A DNA stretch of 64,000 nt. It comes from Microbacterium sp. ACRRU. Lineage in GTDB: Bacteria; Actinomycetota; Actinomycetes; Actinomycetales; Microbacteriaceae. The position numbers and the translations under genes are program-made. How positions within the stretch are numbered: the first letter of the stretch is position 1; the number at the start of each line of letters is the position of its first letter. The DNA lies in NCBI RefSeq assembly GCF_022346945.1, contig NZ_JAKRNI010000001.1, forward strand, positions 62,001 through 126,000, in the 5' to 3' direction. Positions 1-7,435 of the stretch are shown here, in pieces. Below the pieces are notes generated by a model. That model had not been told where the DNA came from. It was given only the letters and a program-made list of their open reading frames with translations, and ran no database searches.

Positions 1-432
1 TCGGGTTTCGTCGTCATCATGCTGGGCCTCGTGGTGCTCGGAACCCTCGTGCTGGTCCCGACCGTCGGCACGTACATGGAGCAGCGGCAGCGGATCCTCG
101 CGCTGCAGAATGCCGTGGCTCTCAGCCAGAACGAAGTCGCCGATCTGGAATCCCAGCGTGAGCGCTGGTCGGACCCTGCCTACATCACCACGCAGGCGCG
201 GGAGCGGCTCTACTACACACTGCCGGGCGAGGTCGTGTATCTCATCGACGACGATCTTCCGGCATCCGCGACCCCCCAGGAACAACAGGACGTCTCGCAA
301 GACGTCGAGCAGACGCGCACCGATTGGATGTCGCAGCTCGTGCGGTCGGTGACCTCCGCCGGGGCGGCTCAGGTCGTCGTGCCGTCCATCGGCGTGCCCG
401 ATCCCGCGCCCACTCCGGCGCCGACGCCGTGA
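1..432 (+). CDS. ftsB: Septum formation initiator FtsB/DivIC family, 5' end outside window
   Basis: The frame is already open at base 1, so the start codon lies upstream; 143 codons are visible. They begin with a hydrophobic membrane segment (about residues 1-20), then a heptad-rich coiled coil (about 25-60, EQRQRILALQN), then a short basic/aromatic part (RERLYYTLPGEVVYLID) and a Pro/Thr-rich tail. This is the single-pass, coiled-coil layout of FtsB/DivIC, which links FtsQ/DivIB and FtsL in the divisome. In actinobacteria ftsB usually follows eno and precedes a DUF501 gene; the second half of that order is seen here. The sequence cannot show whether the missing N-terminus carries the usual long cytoplasmic extension. 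Confidence 0.85.
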   Translation, partial: SGFVVIMLGLVVLGTLVLVPTVGTYMEQRQRILALQNAVALSQNEVADLESQRERWSDPAYITTQARERLYYTLPGEVVYLIDDDLPASATPQEQQDVSQDVEQTRTDWMSQLVRSVTSAGAAQVVVPSIGVPDPAPTPAPTP

Positions 433-471
433 GCGCACGCCTCTTCTGCCGCGGACGTCGGGGGCGCCGGG

Positions 472-477
472 TACCCT
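472..477 (+). promoter_or_regulatory. -10 box (TACCCT) of probable leaderless DUF501 transcript
   Basis: TACCCT ends 7 nt before the ATG at 485, the spacing expected if transcription starts at or near the start codon. The same TAnnnT-to-start geometry recurs before about a dozen genes in this window. A GGAGGG just before the ATG could also act as a ribosome binding site, so a very short leader is possible. Confidence 0.45.
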
Positions 478-484
478 GGAGGGA

Positions 485-1003
485 ATGAGCACCCCGCCCC
501 TGCCCCCGGCCTCCGACTCCGATCTCGACGTGCTGCGGTCCCAGCTCGGCCGGGTTCCGCGCGGTGTCGTCGGCATCGCGGCGCGGTGCGTGTGCGGGAA
601 CCCCACCGTCGTGGCGACGTCTCCGCGGCTCGACGACGGAAGCCCGTTCCCCACGTTCTACTACCTCACGCACCCGGCTGCGACGGCGGCGATGTCGGTG
701 CTCGAGGCCGGTCACGTCATGAAGGAGTTCACCGACGAACTCGCGAACGACGAAGAACTGCGGGCCGCCTACACGCTTGCGCACGAGGCCTACCTGCGTG
801 ATCGAGCCGTCTACGGCGAGCCCGAAGAGATCGCCGGCATCTCCGCGGGAGGAATGCCCACGCGCGTGAAGTGCCTGCACGCCCTCGCGGGGCACGCTCT
901 GGCGGCCGGACCCGGTGTGAACCCCGTGGGCGACCGTGCGCTCGCGCGCGGCACCTGGTCGCCGGAGCGCTGCGAGTGCGAGACCCCCGGAGCGGGCGGA
1001 TGA
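485..1003 (+). CDS. DUF501 domain-containing protein
   Basis: 172 residues. Not an enzyme I can assign. It carries the DUF501 pattern: an N-terminal CxCG pair (RCVCGNPTVV, about residues 34-43), a hydrophobic core with FYYLTHPAA, a KCLHALAGHAL motif in the second half, and a final Cys pair (ERCECE). The conserved Cys/His residues suggest metal binding or a redox role, but that is inference. The gene sits 52 bp after ftsB and its stop overlaps the next start (ATGA at 1000-1003), so it is probably co-transcribed with the protease. In actinobacteria DUF501 genes commonly follow ftsB, often before a Ppx/GppA phosphatase; here an S8 protease takes that place. Confidence 0.85.
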   Translation: MSTPPLPPASDSDLDVLRSQLGRVPRGVVGIAARCVCGNPTVVATSPRLDDGSPFPTFYYLTHPAATAAMSVLEAGHVMKEFTDELANDEELRAAYTLAHEAYLRDRAVYGEPEEIAGISAGGMPTRVKCLHALAGHALAAGPGVNPVGDRALARGTWSPERCECETPGAGG

Positions 1004-2310
1004 GACGCGTCGTCGCGGCCGTGGCATCCGTCGTCCTGGGGGCGGTCATGCTGACGGGTGCGACGGCGGCCCCGGTGCCCGAGGATCCCACCGACCCGGT
1101 CCGCGCCGCCCAGTACTGGCTCGACCAGTACGGCATCCGCGACGCGTGGAAGACCACGCGCGGAGCGGGACAGAAGATCGCCGTCATCGACACCGGTATC
1201 GCGCGCGGGCCCGTCGAGTTCACCGGCGCTGTCGCGGCGGGGACCGATGTATCGGGGGTCGGCGCTCCGGACGGGCGCACGCCCGTCGGGGCGGTGGACT
1301 CCAATCACGGCAGCTGGGTCGCTTCGCTTGCGGCCTCGCGGGGCACCGGCAACGGGCGCGGGATGATCGGGGTGGCTCCCGAAGCCGAGCTGCTCTCCAT
1401 CTCGGTCGGCTTCGGGGCCACCACCTCGAAGCCCTTCACCGAGCAGATCGTGGACGCGCTGCGGTGGGCGGTCGACGAGGGCGCGACGATCATCAACATG
1501 TCGCTGACCACGAACACCCTCGACTGGGACCCCAGTTGGGACGAAGCCTTCCAGTACGCCTTCGAGCATGATGTCGTCGTCGTCGTCGCGGCCGGGAACC
1601 GCGGGAGCGGGACGTCCCGCGTCGGAGCGCCCGCCACGATCCCGGGTGTCCTCGCCGTCGGTGGGGTCGACCCGTCGGGCAGGGCGAGCAACGATGCCTC
1701 CACGCAGGGCATCACCATCGGTCTGTCCGCACCGAGCGAGCGTCTGCTCGGCGTGTCGGCCGACGGCACGCTCGTCCAGTGGAACGGGACGAGCGGGGCT
1801 GCGCCGATCGTCTCCGGCGTTGCGGCTCTGGTCCGCGCCGCCCATCCCGAGCTGGATGCCAACAACGTGCTCAACCGTCTGATCCGCACCGCGGCACCGG
1901 TCCCGGGGGCGGCGGCCGGCCAAGACCCCTTGTACGGCTATGGTCTGATCGACGCGGAGGCCGCGGTGTCGGCGACGAACGTGCCCTCGGTGTCGTCGAA
2001 TCCGCTCGGTGACCTGGCCGAATGGGTGCGGTTGTACCGGCGTGCGGACGCTCCCGCCCCCACCGGTGAGCCCACCACCGCACCCGTCGAGATCCCGCCG
2101 CTCCCGCCCGCGGATTCCGCGCCCCGCGCGTCATCCCCCCTGCTCCCGACGCGCGACAGCCTGCTGTACGGGACGCTTCCACTCGCGGGCGGCACCCTCG
2201 CCGCTATAATGATCCTGCTCGGCGTCAGTGCTGCTGCCCGGCGAATCCGACAGGCGCGCACTCCTCGCGAGCCGAGCCGCATCACAAACCAGGAGTCTCT
2301 TCCATCGTGA
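1000..2310 (+). CDS. S8 family (subtilisin/mycosin-like) serine protease, secreted and membrane-anchored
   Basis: 436 residues from the ATG that overlaps the DUF501 stop. An N-terminal signal peptide (about 1-24, ending near ATAAP) is followed by a subtilase domain with a complete triad: Asp64 in AVIDTGI, His103 in NHGSW, Ser265 in GTSGAAP. A Pro-rich linker and one C-terminal membrane helix (about 400-420) followed by RRIRQAR close the protein. This signal-catalytic-proline-helix order is the mycosin layout, but no ESX/type VII secretion gene is present nearby, so a general extracytoplasmic protease is the safer call. The stop overlaps the GTG of the next gene. Confidence 0.88.
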   Translation: MRRVVAAVASVVLGAVMLTGATAAPVPEDPTDPVRAAQYWLDQYGIRDAWKTTRGAGQKIAVIDTGIARGPVEFTGAVAAGTDVSGVGAPDGRTPVGAVDSNHGSWVASLAASRGTGNGRGMIGVAPEAELLSISVGFGATTSKPFTEQIVDALRWAVDEGATIINMSLTTNTLDWDPSWDEAFQYAFEHDVVVVVAAGNRGSGTSRVGAPATIPGVLAVGGVDPSGRASNDASTQGITIGLSAPSERLLGVSADGTLVQWNGTSGAAPIVSGVAALVRAAHPELDANNVLNRLIRTAAPVPGAAAGQDPLYGYGLIDAEAAVSATNVPSVSSNPLGDLAEWVRLYRRADAPAPTGEPTTAPVEIPPLPPADSAPRASSPLLPTRDSLLYGTLPLAGGTLAAIMILLGVSAAARRIRQARTPREPSRITNQESLPS

Positions 2311-3704
2311 CCAGCACCGTGCCCAAGATCCTCATCGTCGGCGGAGGCTACGCGGGCTTCTACACCGCGTGGAAGCTCGAGAAGCTTCTCGGCCGCAACG
2401 AGGCCGAGGTCACCCTCGTCGATCCGCTGCCGTACATGACGTACCAGCCGTTCCTGCCGGAGGTCGCTGCGGGCGAGATTGAGCCTCGCCACGTCGTGGT
2501 GGGCCTGCGGCGGCACCTCAAGCGTACGACCGTCATCGCGGGCAAGGTCACGGGCATCGAGCACGCCCGAAAGACCGCGACGATCACGCCGATCGCCGGC
2601 GAGGAGTCGTGGCAGCAGGAGTACGACCAGATCGTCGTGACCGCCGGTGCGGTGTCTCGCACGTTCCCGATTCCCGGCATCGCCGAGAACGCGATCGGGC
2701 TCAAGACCATCGAAGAGGCCGTCGCGATCCGCGACCGGCTCACGTCGAACTTCGACAAGGCTTCGGTGCTGCCTGCTGGTCCCGAGCGCGACCGTCTGCT
2801 GACCGTCGTCGTCGTCGGTGGCGGCTTCGCGGGCATCGAGGTGTTCGCCGAGCTCCGCGCCTACGCGTCCTCGCTGCTCAAGCAGTACCCGACGCTGTCC
2901 TTCGACGACACCCACTTCCACCTCATCGAGGCGATGGGGCGCATCATGCCCGAGGTGTCGCAGAAGACGAGCGAGTGGGTGCTGGCCGATCTGGCGAAGA
3001 CGGGTGCATTCGTGCACCTCGACACGCAGGTCAAGGGCGCAGTCGACGGTGTGGTCGAGCTCTCCACCGGTGAGCAGCTCCCCACCGATCTCATCATCTG
3101 GACCGCGGGCGTCATGGCGAACCCGACGGTCGTCCGCGGGAGCGACCTCCCTGTCGAGGAGCGCGGTCGCATCCGTACGCGCCCCGATCTGCGCGTGGGC
3201 ACGGACGAGGAGATCGTCGAAGGCGCCTGGGCCGCCGGTGACGTGTCGGCTGTGCCCGACCTCTCCGGTGGCGGTGTGGGTGGCTTCTGTGTGCCCAACG
3301 CCCAGCACGCGGTGCGCCAGGGCAAGCTCATGGCGAAGAACCTCGTCGCGGTCCTGCGCGGCGAGGAGCCGAAGCAGTACTTCCACAAGAACCTCGGCGC
3401 GGTCGCGGGGCTCGGGCTGTACAACGGCGCGTTCCAGTCGGGCAAGATCGCGCTGACGGGTCTGCTCGCGTGGTTCGCGCACCGCGGTTACCACGGCCTG
3501 GCCATGCCGACGTGGGAGCGCAAGTTCCGCGTCGTGGGCGACTGGATGCAGAACTTCCTTCACGGCCGCGAGACCGTGTCCCTCGAGACCGTCCAGAACC
3601 CCCGCGCGGCGTTCGAGGAGTTCGCGGCTCGCCCGCGCCCCGCGCAGCTTGCGGCCGAGGCCCCGGCGGACAAGAAGCCCGAGAAGGTCGGCGCGTCCCG
3701 CTGA
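2307..3704 (+). CDS. ndh: Type II NADH dehydrogenase (non-proton-pumping NADH:quinone oxidoreductase)
   Basis: 465 residues. Oxidises NADH and reduces the quinone pool at the inner membrane face without pumping protons. The N-terminal dinucleotide fold (ILIVGGGYAGFYT, GGGYAG at 12-17) binds FAD; a second one (VVVVGGGFAGIE, GGGFAG at 171-176) binds NADH. The WTAGV and GDVSA motifs typical of the family are present, and the C-terminal amphipathic region is expected to lie on the membrane. The GTG start at 2307 is fixed by AGGAG at 2291-2295 and overlaps the protease stop. A strong hairpin follows at once, so this is the last gene of the ftsB-side operon. Confidence 0.93.
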   Translation: MTSTVPKILIVGGGYAGFYTAWKLEKLLGRNEAEVTLVDPLPYMTYQPFLPEVAAGEIEPRHVVVGLRRHLKRTTVIAGKVTGIEHARKTATITPIAGEESWQQEYDQIVVTAGAVSRTFPIPGIAENAIGLKTIEEAVAIRDRLTSNFDKASVLPAGPERDRLLTVVVVGGGFAGIEVFAELRAYASSLLKQYPTLSFDDTHFHLIEAMGRIMPEVSQKTSEWVLADLAKTGAFVHLDTQVKGAVDGVVELSTGEQLPTDLIIWTAGVMANPTVVRGSDLPVEERGRIRTRPDLRVGTDEEIVEGAWAAGDVSAVPDLSGGGVGGFCVPNAQHAVRQGKLMAKNLVAVLRGEEPKQYFHKNLGAVAGLGLYNGAFQSGKIALTGLLAWFAHRGYHGLAMPTWERKFRVVGDWMQNFLHGRETVSLETVQNPRAAFEEFAARPRPAQLAAEAPADKKPEKVGASR

Positions 3705-3712
3705 CATCGATC

Positions 3713-3739
3713 GAGACCCCCGCATGACGCGGGGGTCTC
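3713..3739 (+). terminator. Rho-independent terminator after ndh
   Basis: Perfect 11-bp stem GAGACCCCCGC / GCGGGGGTCTC with loop ATGAC, followed by a modest T-rich stretch (GTCGTTTC). It begins 8 bp after the ndh stop. Confidence 0.85.
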
Positions 3740-3789
3740 GTCGTTTCGGGATGCCGCGTGCGGCCGCGCTACGGTGGGTCGTGGCATCC

Positions 3790-3863
3790 GCCCCCGTAGC
3801 CCAATGGCAGAGGCAGGCGACTTAAAATCGCTCCAGGTGTGGGTTCGAGTCCCACCGGGGGTA
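3790..3863 (+). tRNA. tRNA with UAA anticodon (tRNA-Leu by anticodon), short variable loop
   Basis: A full cloverleaf can be drawn: acceptor GCCCCCG/CGGGGGT (G1-U72 wobble), D arm GCCC...AGGC with one mismatch, anticodon stem GGCGA/TCGCT around loop CTTAAAA (anticodon TAA), T arm GTGGG-TTCGAGT-CCCAC, discriminator A. CCA is not encoded. The variable region is only 6 nt (CCAGGT), whereas bacterial leucine tRNAs normally carry a long variable arm. The anticodon reads UUA/UUG, both rare here. It may be a divergent leucine tRNA or a tRNA whose charging does not follow its anticodon. Confidence 0.8.
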
Positions 3864-3894
3864 CCGGTTCGGCATCCGTGTGCTCCGCGGTCGC

Positions 3895-4193
3895 TTCAGT
3901 GTCCAAGACACGCGGACGCCCGGTTCCGCCGTCGGCGTGTTCTGGACACTGAACCGGTGTCGAGGCCTCCAGACGCAGACGCGAGACCCGTGACGCGGTG
4001 GGCAGTCCTCCTGCCTCAGTGTCCAAGACACGCGGACGCCCGGTTCCGCCGTCGGCGTGTTCTGGACACTGAACCGGTGTCGAGGCCTCCAGACACAGAC
4101 GCGAGACCCGTGACGCGGTGGGCAGTCCTCCTGCTTCAGTGTCCAAGACACGCGGACGCCCGGTTCCGCCGTCCGCGTGTTCTGGACACTGAA
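3895..4193. repeat. 120-bp tandem repeat with three 59-bp palindromic elements
   Basis: Three copies of a 59-bp element lie at 3895-3953, 4015-4073 and 4135-4193. Each has 24-nt inverted arms (TTCAGTGTCCA... / ...TGGACACTGAA) around an 11-nt centre CCCGGTTCCGC. Two 61-bp stretches between them (3954-4014, 4074-4134) differ at a single base, so the unit is a 120-bp tandem repeat, about 2.5 copies. Arms mismatch at positions 12-13 in all copies and at position 20 in copies 1 and 2 only; copy 3 (GTCCGC) restores that pair. The stretch 3864-4315 holds no convincing gene. Nothing shows whether it is transcribed with the tRNA. Confidence 0.9.
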
Positions 4194-4315
4194 CGGGGGA
4201 CGGCGCGGCGCACCGCCCGCGCGTGCGTATCCACTGGGAGTCGTCCGTAGGCCCCTGTCGGGCGACAGCCGCGCCGTTAGGATTGTGCCGCAGTCGTCGA
4301 ACGGAGTATCGGAAT

Positions 4316-4885
4316 ATGTGGGAGTGGCTCGTCCCCATCATCGTGATCGTCGCGATCCTGGTGATCGCGGGGATCTATCTGTGGGCGACGTACAACTCGC
4401 TCGTTTCCTTGAACGTCCGTGTCGACGAAGCATGGAGTGACATCACCGTCCAGCTGAAGAGGCGTGCCGATCTCCTGCCCAACCTCATCGAGACCGTGAA
4501 GGGGTATGCGGCACACGAGAAGGCGGTGTTCGAGAACGTCACGCGGGCTCGTGCCGAGACGATCTCGGCACAGAGCCCCGCCGAGGCCGGGGTCGCTGAG
4601 GGTCACATGCAGCAGGCGCTGAAGTCGTTGTTTGCTGTGGCCGAGGCCTACCCGCAGCTCCAGGCGAGTCAGAACTTCCTGCAGCTGCAGCAGTCCATCG
4701 TCGACACCGAGGACAAGATCCAGGCTTCGCGCCGGTTCTACAACGGTGGCGTGCGCGAGCTGAACACGAAGATCAAGGTCTTCCCAAACAACCTGTTCGC
4801 ACGGCAGCTGGGCTTCCAGGCGCGCGAGTTCTTCGAGGTGGTCGACGGCGCCGCGATCTCGGAACCACCGCGCGTGCAGTTCTGA
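4316..4885 (+). CDS. lemA: LemA family protein
   Basis: 189 residues. An N-terminal membrane helix (WLVPIIVIVAILVIAGIYLW, about 3-22) is followed by the helical LemA domain: VRVDEAWSDITVQLKRRADL, LLPNLIETVKGYA, QLQASQNFLQLQ and RRFYNGGVRELNTKI are all family hallmarks. Membrane-anchored with the helical bundle on one face; the biochemical role of LemA proteins is not settled, although they often sit beside TPM-domain or protease genes, which are absent here. I chose ATG 4316 because it starts the membrane helix directly; a possible -10 (TAGGAT, 4277-4282) and a GGAG at 4303 support a short leader. It appears monocistronic. Confidence 0.9.
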   Translation: MWEWLVPIIVIVAILVIAGIYLWATYNSLVSLNVRVDEAWSDITVQLKRRADLLPNLIETVKGYAAHEKAVFENVTRARAETISAQSPAEAGVAEGHMQQALKSLFAVAEAYPQLQASQNFLQLQQSIVDTEDKIQASRRFYNGGVRELNTKIKVFPNNLFARQLGFQAREFFEVVDGAAISEPPRVQF

Positions 4886-4896
4886 CGCGTGACCTC

Positions 4897-4930
4897 GCGC
4901 CCCCTCATCCCCCCACGGGCGAGGGGGCGC
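4897..4930. terminator. Bidirectional terminator between convergent lemA and ycaQ-like genes
   Basis: Perfect 10-bp stem GCGCCCCCTC / GAGGGGGCGC with a 14-nt loop. It overlaps the last codons of the minus-strand gene, so it can serve both convergent transcripts. Confidence 0.7.
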
Positions 4931-6173
4931 TGTCGTCGCGCGGTGCACGCGGATGTTCGTGCCGCTCGGCGTCCAGAGCCGTGGACAGGGCGTCGGCCGC
5001 GTCTCCCCACCGGGACACCGTGACTCGTTCGAGGCCCTGCCACGCCGCCGCGGCGCGCAACTCGAGCGCCATACGCTCGGCGGCGTCGGCGGGCGCGCCG
5101 TGCTCCCACCACGCCGATTGGACCCGAAGCGCGGAGGCTGCGCGGTCGGCCTTGAGGTCGACCCGCCCGACGACGTCGTCACCGACGACCACCGGAAGGG
5201 AGTAGTAGCCGAAGCGCCGCTTCTCGGCGGGGGTGTAGATCTCGATCCGATAGTCGAAGTCGAACAGCCGCTCGGCCCGTTCCCGGAACCACACCACGGG
5301 GTCGAAGGGCGAGAGGATCGCCGTCGCATCGATCCGCCGGGGGCGCGCGGCATCCCGGTGGAGCCACGCCCGCGCCGGCCGCCCGCCACTGTGCCAACCC
5401 TCGACGTGGACGGGGATGAGTTCACCGGTGTCGACGAGATCGTTGACCGCCGACAGGACGGCAGGCCGATCCCGGATGCGCCAGTAGTCCGCGAGATCGG
5501 CCGCGGTCGCGACGCCATAGGCAACGGCGGCGCGACGGACGAGCTCGGCGATGGCCTCGCTGCGGGGGACCGTTCGATCGAGCGCGTGCGCAGGCAGCAC
5601 GTCGGCGGAAAGGGCGTACCGCCTCTCGAAGCCCCGTCGCCCCGCGATGGCGACCTCCCCGAACAGCCACAGACGCTCCAGTCCGTTCTTGACGTCATCC
5701 CAGCCCCACCATGACCCGCGGGACCCTTTCCGGGCGTCGTGATCGATCTCGGCGGGACGAAGCGGGCCGCGTTCCGCGAGCTCGTCTCGCAGCCACTGCA
5801 ACAGGGGGCGGTGGGCGTCCGCCCAGGCGTCGCTTCCGTACTTGCGTCGCATGTCGTCGCGTCGGAACTGCAGGAGCGGCCAGTCGTCGGCGGCGACGAG
5901 GGATGCCACGTGCGCCCACGACTCCACCCACCTCGGTCGGCGCGAGAAGGCGACCGCGTCGAGGAGTCCGGTGTCGTAGGGCCCGAGACGCGCGAAGAGA
6001 GGCATGTAGTGGGAGCGCGAGAAGACGTTCACCGAATCGATCTGCAGGATCCGCATGCGCTGGAGCGTCGCGGTGACCTGCCGGGTCCCGACGGAGGCGG
6101 GGCGGGGGCGACCGATGCCCTGAGCGGCGAGCGCGATGCGGCGCGCTTCGGCGCGGGGGAGGGACAGCGTCAT
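4905..6173 (-). CDS. YcaQ/AlkX-type winged-helix DNA glycosylase
   Basis: 422 residues of the HTH_42 (formerly DUF1006) family, whose characterised members (E. coli YcaQ, Streptomyces AlkZ) excise alkylated bases and unhook interstrand crosslinks. The catalytic tripeptide of the YcaQ branch, Q-hydrophobic-D, is seen as QID at 44-46 in RILQIDSVNVF, rather than the QxQ of AlkZ. Further family marks are RSHYMPLFARLG, WVESWAH and LSPFDPVVWFRERAERLFDFDYRIEIY. I start at 6173 because TACGCT (plus strand 6181-6186) lies 7 nt before that ATG, the leaderless geometry seen for its divergent neighbour; an in-frame ATG at 6203 would add ten residues. Confidence 0.87.
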   Translation of the reverse strand: MTLSLPRAEARRIALAAQGIGRPRPASVGTRQVTATLQRMRILQIDSVNVFSRSHYMPLFARLGPYDTGLLDAVAFSRRPRWVESWAHVASLVAADDWPLLQFRRDDMRRKYGSDAWADAHRPLLQWLRDELAERGPLRPAEIDHDARKGSRGSWWGWDDVKNGLERLWLFGEVAIAGRRGFERRYALSADVLPAHALDRTVPRSEAIAELVRRAAVAYGVATAADLADYWRIRDRPAVLSAVNDLVDTGELIPVHVEGWHSGGRPARAWLHRDAARPRRIDATAILSPFDPVVWFRERAERLFDFDYRIEIYTPAEKRRFGYYSLPVVVGDDVVGRVDLKADRAASALRVQSAWWEHGAPADAAERMALELRAAAAWQGLERVTVSRWGDAADALSTALDAERHEHPRAPRDDSAPSPVGG

Positions 6174-6232
6174 GGGCGCCAGCGTAGACGTCGCCTCCGA
6201 CATTCCCGGCGTTCTCGCCGGGGCCGCGGCGG

Positions 6233-6238
6233 TAGGCT
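6233..6238 (+). promoter_or_regulatory. -10 box (TAGGCT) of leaderless AI-2E transporter transcript
   Basis: TAGGCT ends 6 nt before ATG 6245, and no purine-rich ribosome binding site lies between. It is divergent to the TACGCT box of the ycaQ-like gene, so the two genes share a short (71-bp) intergenic control region. Confidence 0.5.
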
Positions 6239-6244
6239 GACGGG

Positions 6245-7435
6245 ATGACCGGAACCGATCCCGAGGACCGCGGATCGTTCTTCGACGCCCTGCGACGGCG
6301 TACCGTCTCGAGCGACCTTTCGCCGGGAGTACCGCCTGCCATGCGTCAGGCCACCGCGTACTCGTGGCGGCTGCTCGTGATCGCTGCGGCCATCGGGGTC
6401 GTGGTGTGGGTCGTCATCCAGCTCAAGCTCCTGGTCGTCCCGCTCCTGGTCGCGATCCTGGTGACCGCTCTGGTGTGGCCCGCCTTCTCGTTCCTGCTCC
6501 GGCACCGATGGCCGAAGTGGTTGGCGATCGTCGTGACCGTGCTCGGGACGATCGCCATCATCTCGGGTCTTCTCTGGCTGGCGGTGTGGCAGATCACGCG
6601 TCAGTTCGGGTCGGTGCGGGAGCGGACGATCGAGGCCGTGGCACAGTTTCGCCAGTACCTGATCGACGGACCGCTCCACCTGAGTGCGCAGCAGATCGAT
6701 GACGGCCTGCGACAAGCCGGTTCGTTCCTGCAGGAGCAGGCGGAGGTCTTGTGGACCGGGGCTCTGGCGATCGGCACGACGCTCGGTCACGTCGCCACGG
6801 GCCTGTTGCTGACGCTGTTCATCCTGCTGTGTCTTCTCGCCGACGGTGCCGGCATCTGGCGATGGACGACACGCCTGTTCCCGCGCGTCGCACGCCCCGC
6901 CGTCGACGGTGCGGGACGCGCCGGCTGGCGCACCGTCATGACCTACGCGCGCACCCAGCTGCTGGTCGCGACGATCGACGCGGTCGGCATCGGACTGGGC
7001 GCCTTCCTCCTCGGAGTGCCGTTGGCGATCCCGATCGGCGTGCTCGTGTTCCTCGGGGCGTTCATCCCCTTCGTCGGTGCGGTCGTCACCGGTGCTCTGG
7101 CCGTCTTCATCGCCCTCGTCTACAACGGGCCCCTCATCGCTCTCTTCATGCTGATCGTGGTGCTCGGTGTTCAGCAGATCGAGAGTCACATCCTGCAACC
7201 CATCCTCATGGGCTCGGCCGTCAAGGTGCATCCTCTGGCGGTGGTGCTGGTGGTGGCCGGCGGTGCGATGATCGGTGGCATCCCCGGAGCGCTCTTCGCG
7301 GTGCCTCTCTCGGCCTTCGTGAATGTCGTGGCGGTGTACCTCAGTACGAAAGCGTGGCGAGACGACGGCGCGGCTGTGGATTCCGCCGACCTCATCTGGC
7401 AGACCGTGCCGCGGGATCGCGGAAGGAGATCATGA
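6245..7435 (+). CDS. AI-2E family transporter (PerM/YdiK/TqsA family)
   Basis: 396 residues, polytopic membrane protein. A hydrophilic N-terminal 40 residues precede about eight membrane helices; clear ones start at LLVIAAAIGVVVWVVIQLKLL, LAIVVTVLGTIAIISGLLW and LLLTLFILLCLLADG. The family motifs GVPLAIPIGVLVFLGAFIPFVG and GVQQIESHILQPILMG are present near the C-terminus. Members export diverse small solutes (autoinducer-2 in TqsA, cations in others); no substrate can be deduced. The stop overlaps the ATG of the threonine ammonia-lyase gene by 4 nt, implying translational coupling, without evident functional link. Confidence 0.9.
   Translation: MTGTDPEDRGSFFDALRRRTVSSDLSPGVPPAMRQATAYSWRLLVIAAAIGVVVWVVIQLKLLVVPLLVAILVTALVWPAFSFLLRHRWPKWLAIVVTVLGTIAIISGLLWLAVWQITRQFGSVRERTIEAVAQFRQYLIDGPLHLSAQQIDDGLRQAGSFLQEQAEVLWTGALAIGTTLGHVATGLLLTLFILLCLLADGAGIWRWTTRLFPRVARPAVDGAGRAGWRTVMTYARTQLLVATIDAVGIGLGAFLLGVPLAIPIGVLVFLGAFIPFVGAVVTGALAVFIALVYNGPLIALFMLIVVLGVQQIESHILQPILMGSAVKVHPLAVVLVVAGGAMIGGIPGALFAVPLSAFVNVVAVYLSTKAWRDDGAAVDSADLIWQTVPRDRGRRS

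Noticed and set aside
3895..4193. Possible CRISPR array (three repeats with two spacers)
   Set aside because: The intervening 61-bp stretches are the same sequence apart from one base, the repeats are 59 bp near-palindromes, and no cas gene is present. It is a tandem duplication.
3774..4341. Open frames on both strands with 40-residue repeats through the tRNA-side repeat
   Set aside because: 120 bp is a multiple of three, so any open frame repeats. The frames have no ribosome binding site, run into the tRNA gene and encode Arg/Pro-rich shadow-like sequence.
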